Origin: Agrypnia vestita
Lineage: Eukaryota > Arthropoda > Insecta > Trichoptera > Phryganeidae
Direction of reading: 5' to 3'
Assembly (NCBI GenBank): GCA_016648135.1
Contig: JADDOH010004287.1
Span: 1-64,000, forward strand
Length of the DNA: 64,000 nucleotides
The notes under the pieces were generated by a model. It was not told where the DNA came from, did not search any database, and saw only the letters and a list, made by a program, of their open reading frames with translations. The position numbers and the translations under genes are program-made. Of this stretch, positions 23,826 through 35,390 are shown in pieces (position 1 is the first letter of the stretch; the number at the start of each line of letters is the position of its first letter).

Positions 23826-24650
23826 AGATGTCACTTGAGCTTTCACAAATACTCCGAAAAATTATCAATTACATCAGAGTGAACAAAATGAAAATAATTT
23901 GCCACATTTCACATTAAAAACACAAAATTGAATTCTCATGTACTAATCGGTCATAGCGAGATTTGTAAATGCGATAAACCAATTACGAAAACTTAATTCA
24001 ATCCTAATAGACAAAGACAACAGATTATTCATAATTCTCATTATACTTCAATTCCGACATTTTAGAATACGGCGAGACCCTCGCGACAGATTATTTCCAA
24101 CATGACTAAGATACACATTCGCAATATTAATGATGAGTTGGGATTGAACCTAAAAAATTAAAAATGACAACTTGTCAAGCCACGACATATTATGAGACAT
24201 CGGAGATTCGGGGTGTCCGGAATTATCGAGAAGGAATTTCAATGTTATTCACATCGGTAAAACAATCAGCAGGGCGTAAAAAAGGTGTAATCTCCAGCGT
24301 TCGAGAACTAAAGTACACAGCAATGTGGCGTTGGGAGCTATTTTTAATATTCACACATTTTCCGGTATAATTGAGTGGTGGCAAAAATGCCATAAAATAA
24401 CCCGGCATGCAAATACATTATTAAACAAGTAATTCCAATTTAAAAATCATAATGATTTCCTTAGTAAGTTTGATAAATCAGTCATTTTATCTATACGATA
24501 CGCGAACTATTGACAACACGATATATTATTCAAAGATAAAAGAGAATAAATGTATTTGCAAAGCATAGAAAATATACAATTTTTTTCAAAATAAATGTTT
24601 TATAAGAAAATAATTTATAAATAAAAACAAAAGATCATAATATTCATAAA
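23826..24650. other. No recognisable gene
   Basis: This is intron 1 sequence of E2 gene 2 (minus strand). No coding segment or repeat could be supported beyond AT-rich sequence. Confidence 0.4.
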
Positions 24651-24653
24651 AAG

Positions 24654-24880
24654 GTTTGTGTCCCTGAGTACTCGCTTGCTATGGACCATCAGGGTTTTAT
24701 CTTGTTGTGTTATGGTTTGGTGGCAAAGCAGTCGTGGGGGCGTCCGATGGGTTTGTGCCCCTGAATACTCGCCTGCTACGGCCCGTCAGGGTTTTACCTC
24801 ATTATTTTATGGTTTGGTGAAAGGCAGTCGTGAGGGCGTTACACAGGTTTGTGCCCCCGAATACTCGCCTTACTACCTTC
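24654..24880 (+). repeat. Tandem ~97-bp minisatellite, about 2.4 units
   Basis: Units start with GTTTGTGTCCCTGAGTACTC at 24654 and with the near-identical GTTTGTGCCCC(T/C)GAATACTC at 24751 and 24847. They carry TCAGGGTTTTA and GGCAGTCGTG. The sequence is GC-richer than its surroundings. Confidence 0.85.
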
Positions 24881-25446
24881 AGAATTCAACATACGTTCTC
24901 GTTGTGATTTATGATCAACTTAGTCAATGAATCCAGCATATAAAAATATTTTTGTGACAAATGTTCCAAAATATGTTGAATATGTATATTTGTAATAATG
25001 TATATTTCTACCAATAAATTGTAATATTTGAATAAAAAAAATAAAGCCACTCAAGACGCTTCGAATGAAGCCTTGTACAAAAATTTTGTGAGTTCTTATT
25101 AAGCGGGCCATTCACTATCCGACAAGACAGTCCACCGACCAGGATAGTGAATGGTCCACTTTATATTTCTTTATCTATGATTCAAACACTTATCCATAGA
25201 TACCTGTAAAAATTCAAATGAAATGGCTGATTTGTCAAACTTACTAAGGAAATCATTACGATTTTTAAATTGGAATTACTCGTTTAATATTTGCGTGCCG
25301 GGTTATTTTATGACATTTTTGAAATCTGGACACTCAATTATATCGGAAAATGTGAGAATATTAAAAATATCTCCCAACGCCACATTGTGTACTATAACCA
25401 AAAAGGATAATACATGTGCTATAATGTAATTTGAAATTTACTGTAC

Positions 25447-25470
25447 CTTATCAATTCGTTTTAACGCCAT
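25447..25470 (-). CDS. UBE2D/effete-like ubiquitin-conjugating enzyme, gene 2, exon 1 with start codon
   Basis: This 24-nt coding exon on the minus strand encodes MALKRIDK and is followed directly by donor GTACAG. MALKRI-x-K is the signature N-terminus of the effete/UBE2D class; Lys4, Arg5 and Lys8 contact E3 ligases in that family. Asn7, the usual insect residue, is Asp here. The exon ends in phase 0, as exon 2 (22983-23046) requires. The untranslated leader must lie to the right of 25470 and was not resolved. The exon is too small for ORF tools and was found through its family signature plus splice-phase agreement. Confidence 0.85.
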
Positions 25471-25816
25471 TTGATTATAATGTACTGAGCTGTGCAGAAC
25501 TAAATGAAATGAAGAAATTTCGTGAAAATACGTGCAATCTAATCAATTCTGATATAATCAATCAAAAGGATTATATCAAAATTCAGGTGAGTGTACATTA
25601 ACTATTAAAAATGTATGACTAAGAATTTTTATTACGGCAGTCATTTCATAATTTACAAGAATTAATAATTTAATTTAGTTATTATTATAATGTGGTTAAA
25701 TAAATTGAGATCCATTTTTAATGAAGCTTCTTATCCCCCCTAATGTCATCCAGATGTTTTTTTTACTGATTTTTGACATTTTTAGCTGTTTGATACAATA
25801 CACTATAGCCTGTTAA

Positions 25817-26080
25817 TTAGAAATTCAAGGGACTAGAATTCACTAAGTCGAAACTAACAAAACCTCTCAATAAAACAGACAATATAATAAATAAGAACAA
25901 TACTAAAGTTTTTTTTAACCCTGGAAGGCTATTGTTAGACGTTTCGACTAACACAGCGAACATTTGTTCTTTTTTAAACTCACAGGACATCTCAAGGGCC
26001 GATTGTGTCACGCTGGTAAAAGTCTAAATTTTCGATGTGCAAATTACTTGTTAGTCGAATCGACTAATAAAAAGCCATTA
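25817..26080 (-). repeat. Penelope-like/retroelement end and a dispersed palindrome
   Basis: The minus strand reads GAACAAATGTTCGCTGTG then TTAGTCGAAACGTC, a recurrent insect repeat end with a hammerhead-like stem and GAAAC. Just to the right, at 26053-26081, TTAGTCGAATCGACTAA is followed by TAAAAAGCCA. This second motif also occurs at about 8073 and, with one change, at about 46632. Confidence 0.45.
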
Positions 26081-26779
26081 TGTAACTTTTTGTTTAGTGA
26101 AGAATTTTAGTTTTGTTTTATTTTATTTTGTGGTATTTACTTTTAAGGTTTAAAATGGCTTTGAAACAGACATGCAGTGTAAGACGTTCTACAGAGTTTA
26201 TTGGCGAATGGCATTGTTCCTTGACCTGACTTCCTATAAATCCAATCCCAATATAGGTTCCAATAAAATTCCTTACCTACCTAAAATGCAGGACGAACGC
26301 CTACCTAATTAATACCTACAAGCCGCGAGCGTATTCGCAACACACACCCGCTGTGAGGGTCAGTTTAAAATCAGGGGTTTAGCCATGCGAAACGATCCTT
26401 GATCACTTCAAATTCAAAAGAAGTAAAATAAATACTGTGTATCTACAAAACCGCAAACGACGCAGAGACACAAAAATAACTAAACGGAAGTGGGAGACGT
26501 TCCTCCAAAAAGTGAACCAGCTCGGTAATCGGTGGACGAGAAGAAAGTGGGGAGGCAAGTCCATGCATTTTCCTCTTGCATCCTAAATCAAATTCGTTCT
26601 TATTGCTTAGTTATTAAATTTATGTCTTACATAAAGAAATCATTCATTATAGTTGTCTCTGCGTGAATCTAGATCCGTAAAAACTTGAATATTTATCGAA
26701 TACCGTGTATTATACTTTATTTAAATTGTAAAATTATCGAGTTGTTTTATTTCAATATTTCATTAAGATTTCAATCACA

Positions 26780-27400
26780 ATGTCAGAGAAAAAAGTATTA
26801 TTGTTACAAAGCAGGCGCGATATAGCGGTGGCTCGCATTCAAGTAACTCACGAGCTAATCAAAAGCATTGAATGTGACAAGAGAAAAGACACCTTTCTCG
26901 CAAGGTGCGAGAAAATAGAGAATTGGCTGCAGGAATTTGAGGGTATCCAGAGTGAATTGGAGGAATAATTCCTGGAATAATGAGCCTGGTAATATGGTGG
27001 AATTAAATGCCATATCAAATAAAGTTGACGAGTTATATTTTGATATCATTAAAACAAAAAACTCTATTAATGGTAAAGTTGTAAAATCAACTAACGCGGC
27101 AAATAATCCATACCAAGTACAGGATCCGATCTCCCATTATAAAACTGCTATTTTCGATAGCAATATAAAGAATTGCGTATATTTTTATTCTCTATTTAAA
27201 GTTTAATTCACGATAGCGTCGCGTATACGAATATTGAGAAATATCATTACCTTTTATCCGTCATTACCGGACCTGCATTAGGATATATATAAGTCAATGC
27301 CTCTTATTGAAGAGAATTACGAAAGAGTTTGGAATTTTCTGGTCAGACAATACCAGAATTCTACAATCCGAATCAGCAGCTGGCATATTGCGGTTACTTA
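26780..27400 (+). pseudogene. BEL/Pao gag N-terminal fragment, frameshifted
   Basis: An opening frame (MSEKKVLLLQSRRDIAVARI... ending FEGIQSELEE) reads like a Pao-type gag start. After a frameshift come KVDELYFDIIKTKNSINGKV, then in another frame SVAYTNIEKYHYLLSVITGPAL, then ENYERVWNFLVRQYQN. The last two match the gag phrases that follow the 'F-x-W-x-x-F' block in BEL/Pao elements. At least two frameshifts are needed. No protease or pol follows. Confidence 0.65.
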
Positions 27401-28019
27401 GTGTAACGGACGGAATAAATGATAGCCCTGAAAAGGGCCTTGTCAAAGAAGATGGCATTGTCGAGCTTGCTGCGGTCGCCTCTCAACGCGGACCTGTGAC
27501 ATCATCTTATTCACGGGCGACCGGGCAGGACGCCGGTGCCTCATCACCACCCTGAGGACCGTAAAGACGGTGCCTATGCCTTGATAAATTTGTGAACAAA
27601 TTTATGTATGAGATTTTATAAAATAAAAATGGTTGTAACATGTTTTTTGATTATTTCATATTACATATATGTAAAATAATGATATTTTTAAAAAAAAAAA
27701 TTTTCATTTCTTTAGGGGCACAGCGATAAAAAGGTGCCAAATGGTCTCAAACTAATATATGTAAAATATCATTACATTCTGATAAGTCTAACTGCCTCCA
27801 GATTGAAGACGATTTTTTTTTTTTTCGAGATGTTCTAATTAGGGTTGCAACCAATAAACGTAACTTTCTTCAAACATAGACAATGTATATCATGATTGCG
27901 AGTATGTGGGGTCGGTGGGTTGAATGTGGCAGAGTCGAGGAACACCTAGTGTGTTCGTGCGCCCTGTTCACGTGTTTAGTCAGTGTCAGTAGAGCCCCGG
28001 CTGCAATTAGGCAAGGTTG
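27401..28019. other. No recognisable gene
   Basis: This stretch lies between the BEL gag fragment and family X copy 1. TAGGGTTGCAACC at about 27840 could be a transposon end, but no partner was found. Short ORFs have no recognisable similarity. Confidence 0.35.
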
Positions 28020-29650
28020 TGTGGGGCTCATTTTTCTCATTTTTAGTATGGTTTGTACACGCCCAAAGCGGATATGTCCGTTGTTTGTGATTCGAGTGAT
28101 ATTAAAAGTAAAATGTTATCAATCTATGAAGATGTTGTAAAGTTCTGAGTTGAATTGGCATACCCACTTACTACAAGGAAATAGAGAATATTTTCATTGC
28201 AAAAAGTGAAGAAATATGGTCAAGAGTTTCCATCCCTACTGTCAAAAAAACGAGGGAAAGTGACGTTGAAGAGGTATCATTTGAAATTCAAAAATCTTTT
28301 GAAAAGCCACCCTCAGATACCAAAGAAGAAATTAAAAGAATTTCGCCATACCAGTAAAATATTGTTTGAAATTTCGTCCTGTAACTGTAAGAATATTTAC
28401 AAATGCATTTGCTCCAGATATAAAAGTGTACCAGTGAGAGAGAAAATATTCCTAATCGACCAATGAACCACTAGAAGAATGATTACAGGAACCTTGGATA
28501 TCATGACAACGAATAAAATAACACTTTGAAAAGGAAAATGCTATAATACTTTGAAAAGGAAAATGCTCAGACAAAAATCACTGTTTCGGCTTCAAAAAGA
28601 AAGTACAGAGAAGCTTAATGCGTGTAATTTATTTTATTTGAATCCAGTCTATCGGAAAGTGACAATGTATTCCAGCCACAGACACAAGTCTTAATATCCG
28701 TGGCTCCTGTCGATATAGTCGAAAAGCCTACCGCTAAAAATATCATAGTAGACTATGCTTTACTTTCAAGAACATATGATAGATACGGGGTATTAGACAG
28801 AGCTGGGGCAGCTATTATTTCAGTAGTTCTTCACATTTCTACTTCGGAAATTATTGATAAAAATAAACTTCGCTGGAAATGCACGATAGCACAAAAATTG
28901 TCTGCGAAAAAAGACAAAGTCCTCCAAATACCTGCTTTATACTTTGATGGACGGAAAGATAAAATTTTAATTATATCCGAAAAGGTGGGAAAAATGTACA
29001 GACGCAGCGTTCTTGAAGAGCATATTTCATTAATAATATAACCAGAGACGAAGTTCTTGGGTTATATTGCACTAGCTTCTGGCATATCAAAATGTATAGA
29101 CCAAGCAATCACCAATTTTTTTTGAAATCAGAAATGTCTATGAAGTCTTTGATGGTTGTTGCATATGATGGAACTAACGTGAACGTTGGTAAATGTGGAA
29201 GTGTCATATGTCTGCTTGAAAACAAATTAGGTAAACCGTTGGAGTGGATTATCTACCTACTTCAAATGAATAAAGTACGTTTCGGCACTTGTTTCTACAT
29301 TTGATGGTGGCACATCGGGACCCAAAACATTTTCAAGAAGAATCGGTAAAGATCTAGAAGTATGTGAAAAAAGGCCCATTTTTCGATTTCAATGTATTTC
29401 AATCAAGTAACCCGAGTTTTCTGTTCAAGGTATTAGCACTGACCAAACATATTTATACAGATTAGTCTCAGCGATTTCAACAGGCATGTTTCCTAAGGAT
29501 TTAGTTAACAAATCGCCAGGCAAAATGTGTCACGTCCGATAGCTTACTCGTCCTAATCGAATTCTGCATCTGTACGTTTCGATGCAATCTCCTTCTAAAT
29601 TCTTGCTGCTTTTTCCGTCGAGGTTTAAGCCCCAACTGAGAGAAAAAGCT
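28020..29650 (+). pseudogene. Family X transposase-like gene, copy 1 (most complete)
   Basis: This reconstructs only across several frameshifts and stops. N-terminal pieces read SIYEDVVKF and EEIWSRVSIPTVKKTRESD. Next come a Cys-rich block (LFEISSCNCKNIYKCICSRY), LSRTYDRYGVLDRAGAAII, ALYFDGRKDKILI, EEHISLII, and VVAYDGTNVNVGKCGSVICL. GKPLEWIIYLLQMNKV, STDQTYLYRL and PGKMCHVR-stop-LTRPNRILHLYV follow. Two other copies in this window share the same order of blocks. No named family is assigned. The DGTNVN block followed by an RPL-x-W block (C-x2-H in copy 2) recalls RNase-H-fold transposases. That is inference. Confidence 0.65.
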
Positions 29651-29654
29651 TCAT

Positions 29655-30130
29655 AAAAAACCAAATATTATCTGTTCGAAGAATATTTTTTCTTCTTCTG
29701 TATGAAGGCTTGAACTTTGTGGTGACATTATTATTAAAATAAAACACAAATTACTTTCTTTTCACCACTTTATTAGATTAAAAAATCTACATGTTTCGAG
29801 AACAATGTTCTCTGCTTCAGGATTATTGTGTACTAAAGATCTTTAAAAGTTAAACCAAGCAAATGTGTTACGGTGAGGGGGTGGGTGAAGGGGTTGGTGA
29901 GGGGAGGGGGGGTTCGAGGTGTTAAAAACCCATAATAATTAACACCTCAAACCCCCCCTCCCCTCACCTACCCCCTCACCGGCCCCTTCACTGTAACACA
30001 TTTGCTTGGTTTAACTTTTAAAGATCTTTAGTACACAATAATCCTGAAGCAGAGAACATTGTTCTCGAAACATGTAGATTTTTTAATCTAATAAAGTGGT
30101 GAAAACAAAGTAATTTGTGTTTAATTTTAA
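29655..30130. repeat. Large foldback: two inverted copies of the hammerhead-like repeat around a G-rich/C-rich core
   Basis: The left arm (29655-29935) and right arm (about 29945-30130) are near-complementary over about 190 bp. They meet at GTGTTAAAAACCCATAATAATTAACAC-like sequence. The inner arms are strongly G-rich (GAGGGGAGGGGGGG, about 29901-29914) and C-rich. Each outer arm holds the CCTGAAG(C/A)AGAGAAC...GTTCTCGAAAC motif seen at 18426-18600. Confidence 0.8.
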
Positions 30131-30221
30131 ACATTATCTCGGAAAGCCATGCCGAAATTCGATAATAAGAAGGATTTTTCAGTTGTTCCAAACATTATAA
30201 AAATAATAATATTAATGCCAT

Positions 30222-32371
30222 TGTAACGGACAGAGTTAATTAATAAAGGAAAAAATAATAAAATACTTTTTGACAAGAGCGGAACGTGGTGAAACAAATC
30301 AGCAGAGATGGGGCGTGAGTACTGCCCCTGGGGACCACTAATATGCGGGTAACAATTAATCCTTACTTTTCACCCAACAGTAAATAATATGATGGAAGAG
30401 TGCACTTTTTAATCAATTTTACGAATTATTTATTGGGTTCAATGAGCATTCAAATACACAAAACTCTCTATTGTTTAACTGATACAAAATTGTCCAAAAA
30501 AAATTTTTTTTTAAATCAGGGCACATGGCAACAAATGCATTTAAATGCAGTTCAGTTTTACACACTTCTACTGAGGAGCGACATACCAAGCCACCAAGGC
30601 ACGACAGCTTATAACTTAGAGCTTAGAGTTATAGTAACTAAAACATTCATTATCAAAGCACTTCCGAAAAATAAATAAAAGTAACCATACCTTCACAGCA
30701 TTTCTTCTAGAACGTTGTAGTCAACACATTCTTCTATTCCTAATAGACCCTCAAAATTTGTAATTCCGGCTGTTCCAAAGTCATCCAGATTCAATGTTTT
30801 CCTTTTGTACTTGCCTGTCATTTTCAATTAATCGTTTTAAAAATAAAACAATCATTTAACACCGCGCATGTAAATTCCACTGAGTTGAATTTGACATTTG
30901 TCAAGACCGACCGTACACTCGATTAGAATATGATTATTTTGACAGATCGATAAACATGACATTAGCAACAATTTAAAGTGTTATATAAAGCCGGCTCTAC
31001 ACTACTAGCGAACGACACCGGAACGTCAGCGGCGCCGGCTACCGTGACGTATTGCCTCGAACGGGGCAAGCCCCGGCAGGCATTCACCGCTTTCAGGAAG
31101 AAACCACACACAATATTTCCTCGCGGTCTTCCAGTACTCATTAAACTTATTCAAGTTCAGCCATCTCCACGATGGCGTCCGGGACAGAACTTCAGGCTCC
31201 CGTTGATAGGTATTTACCAGGCATACTCATTTCATATTACGGGAGCCTGGTATGTGAGTACTGGGCATTAGAAGTTTATAGCCGATCAGGTGAGCTTACC
31301 AATTCACTCTGAACTTACCAATTCGCTCATATTCAAAAGTTCATTGCCCGTCGGCGGGTTCAAATTCAACGGCAGAAAAGGAACCGAGGCCCTCTGCAGC
31401 GAGTCTCGGCTCCCGTGTTAGCAAATATCACGGATACCGCGTGCCACACTCATGCCCCTCTCAAACATTGCGGATACTTTATTTGGGCGCTACCTCGCGG
31501 AAGAATCCCTTCGGCTCAAAACTTCTAACTTATTCCAATACATTTTCTCATAATAAAATACAATATAATGCACATGACAATATTACATACAAGGGCGCCG
31601 CAGCGCTGCTTCTCACAATGCATCAACATATTTTCAAACATTTTCATAAGCTATACAAATTTCACACATATTTATATCAGCACTTGTGTAGCTGTAAATA
31701 ACATCGGAGGCCAAGCGAAATACTTTATTCTCACTATTCATTCACTAGCCCAAAAAGGTTTTTTTTTCCGATTCCTTAGAGTCTACGATACTCTGAGTAC
31801 TCTACATGCGGCTAGACCGCCTAATCTACTTCTATAAGTGCATCAGCTCTATAGCTTTGACACTTTTTCTAAATACTTATTATCTATACATCATAAGTTG
31901 ATTTATTTACATGAATTCGGATGGGTAAAAAAGTCTAAAAAAAAACCCACGCCCAAAAAGGGCCACTGTCTGCACGATGTCGTCCATCAGTTCGTTGGAA
32001 GCAGCGCGCGTGGGCGGCCCCCCTCCAGTCGGGGCCACGGCCGCTGGCGCTGACGTGCGCGCACTCCGAGCGGCAACCCGGTTCCCAGGAGTGGTACAGT
32101 AGACGGCAAACATCTTGAAATTCTACGGCGTAGTGGGGGGAAGTTTGCGCATCTATCTTTCCACTAACGAGACCCAAATTTCGTCTTCTGCGCATTCCCC
32201 CACTACGCCAAAGAATTTCAAGAAGTTTGCCGGCAACTGTACTCTCACACCATCTCTATGATATTTTGTATGCAGCGGTTGATTTGTCTCTTTACGTGCC
32301 GCTTATGGTTGTCAAATATTTTATTATTTTTAATGTATTCTTTTTCCATTAATTCACCCTGTCCGTTACAA
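30222..32371. mobile_element. 2.15-kb element with long terminal inverted repeats, no intact gene
   Basis: The left end TGTAACGGACAGAGTTAATT and the right end, whose complement starts TGTAACGGACAGGGTGAATT, continue in similarity for more than 100 bp (AATAATAAAATA, then CAAATCA-x-C, then AGAGATGG). The interior holds a copy of the dispersed repeat of 10330-10700, GC-rich stretches with short unsupported ORFs, and an inner inverted repeat at 32093-32243. Confidence 0.65.
32093..32243. repeat. Imperfect inverted repeat with ~50-bp arms
   Basis: GTACAGT...GGCAAAC-x-TCTTGAAATTCT-x2-GGCGTAGTGGGGG on the left is matched by its complement on the right across a short loop. It lies inside the right end of the 30222-32371 element. 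Confidence 0.7.
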
Positions 32372-32397
32372 TTAGTGTTTTCATTCCAAACAGTCGG

Positions 32398-33196
32398 CCA
32401 TATTCCGAAAATAGCAATATTGGGATATTAAGATTGTTATCCCAACACTTAATAGATGAGAATAAAAAATAAATATAAACGAGACGTAAGTACTTATATG
32501 TCGGTGTTTGTTTCATTCAATTTCTACTTGAGAGAGGGAGGGAAAAAGAACTACACGACAGTTATCCATCAAACGTCAAAATGCAAATACGAGTCCAACG
32601 CCAATGACAATAACAATGCCGTAATTTCATCAGGACGCTATGGGAGAAGAAATAAATAAGTTCATATGAAATAATCTTTTTTCTTTAAGCTTTAAATACA
32701 GCATTAGTACTTATTTCATGTAATTTTTGTCGAAACATGAGAATTGTGAGGTTATGTTTGCGATATATATTTTGGTAATCCGTTTGAAGTTTGAAGCTCT
32801 GTCAGACCAGACCGCCTGGATAAGAAGGTACCAGACAAATGTATCATTGCAGACATCGGACACCGCAAATAAAGTGCATATGAAATAATCTTTTTTCTAT
32901 AAACTTTAAATCCAGCATTAGTACTTATTTGATATCATTTTAGTTGAAACATGAGAATTGTGAGGTTACGTTTGCGGCAGAGTGAAGTTGTCAGATCAGA
33001 CCGTCCGGAAAACAAGGCACCGGAGGACTTGGAAATCGCAAATAAAGGTATTTACTTTGAGAGATATGTGAAAATATACAAATCTCACAATTTGAGTACG
33101 ATGAACACCGACGTCTCGTTTATTTTTGATTTTTTTTTTCTATTAAATGTTGGGATAGCAATCTTAAGATCCAAATATTGCTATTTTTGGAATAGG
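32398..33196. mobile_element. Non-autonomous element with ~100-bp terminal inverted repeats and an internal tandem duplication
   Basis: The left end TATTCCGAAAATAGCAATAT continues through TTAAGATTG-x-TATCCCAACA to AAACGAGACGT. The complement of this is at 33097-33196. Inside, a ~218-bp unit beginning about 32657 (CATATGAAATAATCTTTTTT) repeats at about 32877 with about 85-90 % identity by eye. Confidence 0.7.
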
Positions 33197-33429
33197 CCAA
33201 ATATAATAAAATAACCAATTAATATTTTCTTTGAACTATTGGACCAAGACATTGCTGATGTGTGGGTACAGGTGAATATAGGTTTTATCCATACAATTGG
33301 CCTACCTTCAGCACGATATTTAGTTATATTTTCTAGCAATGTAATTCTTTTAAAAACGATATCACTTATTTCGATTAATATATTTCTATTAGAAAAAATT
33401 CTTAAATCGATAGGAAAGAGGTACGCCAT
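33181..33429 (-). pseudogene. IS630-like transposase catalytic fragment with the first Asp lost
   Basis: The minus-strand frame has ITKYRAEGRPIVWIKPIF and CTHTSAMSWSNSSKK. It aligns by eye with the insect IS630-type phrase R-EGRPIVYLDE-x-Y/W followed by H-T-x-K-x-W. The DE catalytic motif has become IKPIF, so the fragment cannot be active. Confidence 0.5.
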
Positions 33430-33539
33430 GGCCTAATTTTGTATTTCGTGACATACTGAAATTTAAACACTTGCAGGTAAATTAAATAAAATAAACAAAA
33501 AAAATAAAATCAAATGGATAAAATAATAATTTTTGTTTT

Positions 33540-34285
33540 AGACCACTTTTTTCGTATTGGTACCGACTGGGTTTCGCTACGACCGTAGCTTCATCATGGT
33601 ATATACTAAATATAAATATATAAACAATACTAAATATAAATACATCAACTATGGTTTTGTATACAAATTACAAAACATTGCGACAGGACAGAGTAACAAT
33701 AGTGGGGGTAGTTAGGGGGAGGGGGCGAAGAATATTGGTTCGTAAGGGGAACATATTTAAAATAGGACTAAAAGATAAATTTAATTAATTATTTGTTTTG
33801 TTTGTTCTTAATAATAAGTTTTCTAATCTCTGATGCCTCTAAATTGTCTAGTCTATTAGCTATACCATTTTTATGAATTCCTGTATTATATTACTATTAA
33901 ACGAGTAGTCTTTTCAATCATGTGGTTTACGAATTCTGAAAATCCACTAGTTTTTAAACATCGTAAGTGTTCTTTAACTCTAACACTTACACTATGCCTT
34001 ACCTTACTTATAGGTAAGACATTTTGATCGTCGATCACTGCATTTCAGAGAGCATATACCATATAGATTTAACCTATCGCATAAGTTTATCATGTCATAT
34101 TTGTCTTTGCTGTTTACTAAAAATGTATTATTCTAATTTTTCCACTCCAAGTGTTGAGAACCTTCCATCAGAAATTAGATCCACCTTTTACACGAACAAT
34201 ATAGGTAAATTTTGACCCCATCAAACCCTGATCTTCATCGGCCATAGCGAATCCCGGTCGGTACCAATATGAAAATAACGTGAGG
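33540..34285. mobile_element. Element bounded by inverted, hammerhead-like ends
   Basis: The complement of the left end reads CATGATGAAGCTACGGTCGT then AGCGAAACCC, followed by GTCGGTACCAATA. The right end on the plus strand reads CCTGATCTTCATCGGCCATA then GCGAATCCC and GTCGGTACCAATA. The left version fits TGATGA-stem (GCTAC/GTAGC)-GAAA. The interior is AT-rich, with short tandem pieces and no intact gene. Confidence 0.5.
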
Positions 34286-34887
34286 TAAAAACAAAGATTA
34301 TTATTTAAATCTATTTAATTATGAAGTCCCCCACAAAGTGTTTGCTTTTCAAAATTGAAAATAAAATCTATTTACAAAATCCTTCCTATGAGTCCACAGA
34401 ATTATTTTGACATTAGTAGTTTTATGATGATTTCATTTCGCGTTTTAATAACAGTAAATTTTTAAAATTATGTGAAATTGTAAATGTAAAAATGAATGAT
34501 GCAAAACACCCTATACTTTGCAACAAAAATTGACATGCTCCCTTCTCAGGGCTCGGAATCAGACTGACATGTGTATTAGTGTGCTTCATAGATTGGTGTG
34601 CTTCGCCATCACCAGCCCAATTGGCGCGCTAACTACCACACACAAAGTATGTCTGTATATTTAATTCGCTTACCGGCACTCGTACATAAAAACTTGTTAT
34701 CAAAGTTCTGAAAGCACTGTACATACTTAACTATGTATATATTTGCAGACTTATTTTTATATACGCTTTTTATATATTTTTATAGACTTATTTTTATATA
34801 CATATTTTTATATACGCTCTTCAACAGATATACTTCACCACTGAAAATATTGATTTTTCCAAAATAAATATCTTTATGCCGTTTCAG
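34286..34887. other. No recognisable gene
   Basis: This is AT-rich sequence upstream of the cadherin exon, presumably its intron. I could not find further cadherin exons in it. Confidence 0.45.
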
Positions 34888-35086
34888 GAATTCAATGTCC
34901 TGGACATCCAACCAGCAGAATAACAGCCTCCTTCAGTGGACATGGTGACGGCAAATCAGACTGTATTCTGGTTGGTCTCTGTCAGTCTATTTCTTGGAGT
35001 AATGCTTGTATTGTGTCTGATGTTATGTCTCACGCAAAGGGCCAGCTATACTAGGAGACTGAAAGCAGCTACAGCGACAGCCTACG
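34888..35086 (+). pseudogene. Cadherin membrane-spanning exon (Cad87A/Cad99C-like), apparently broken
   Basis: A good acceptor (CTTTATGCCGTTTCAG) opens a phase-0 exon reading EFNVLDIQPAE, an in-frame TAA (34921-34923), and then QPPSVDMVTANQTVFWLVS. A hydrophobic membrane span follows (VSLFLGVMLVLCLMLCL), then TQRASYTRRLKAATATAY. The next exon begins in a phase that needs one leftover base here, placing the exon end at 35086. The next two bases are GA where GT is expected (GGAGAGAC rather than GGTGAGAC). A stop and a lost donor together argue for a pseudogene. Sequencing error or a downstream acceptor that skips the stop is possible. Confidence 0.65.
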
Positions 35087-35390
35087 GAGAGACTTATTAA
35101 ATCTTTCTTCAAAACCTTCAGTAATTTTACTATTTTCTACAGTAGTGAATTTGAGCTCAACATTTGACAGAAATGTTCAAATAATAAAATTGCTTCAAAT
35201 TATCACATGATTATGATTCAAAAGAAAAATTTATCTCACTTTCCTTGTAAAATATGTTTATTTCTATGAAAAGTTAAATTTAGTATCTTATATTGAACCA
35301 AAGACAGAATCGTAAATCCATAAATAGTGTAGCAAAATTAGATTTTAAAATATAGGACAGCTATTAATAATATTGTTGATTATCTTTCAG

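Noticed and set aside
24654..24880. Regular repeats as a CRISPR array
   Set aside because: Units are contiguous with no unique spacers, and the genome is eukaryotic.
26155..26185. Plus-strand ATGGCTTTGAAACAG (MALKQ...) resembling the start of an E2
   Set aside because: It diverges after four residues, is on the opposite strand to all E2 exons, and no matching exon 2 follows.
31441..32195. Several overlapping ORFs of 60-90 codons on both strands
   Set aside because: GC-rich composition inside a terminal-inverted-repeat element explains them; no domain is recognisable and the frames conflict.
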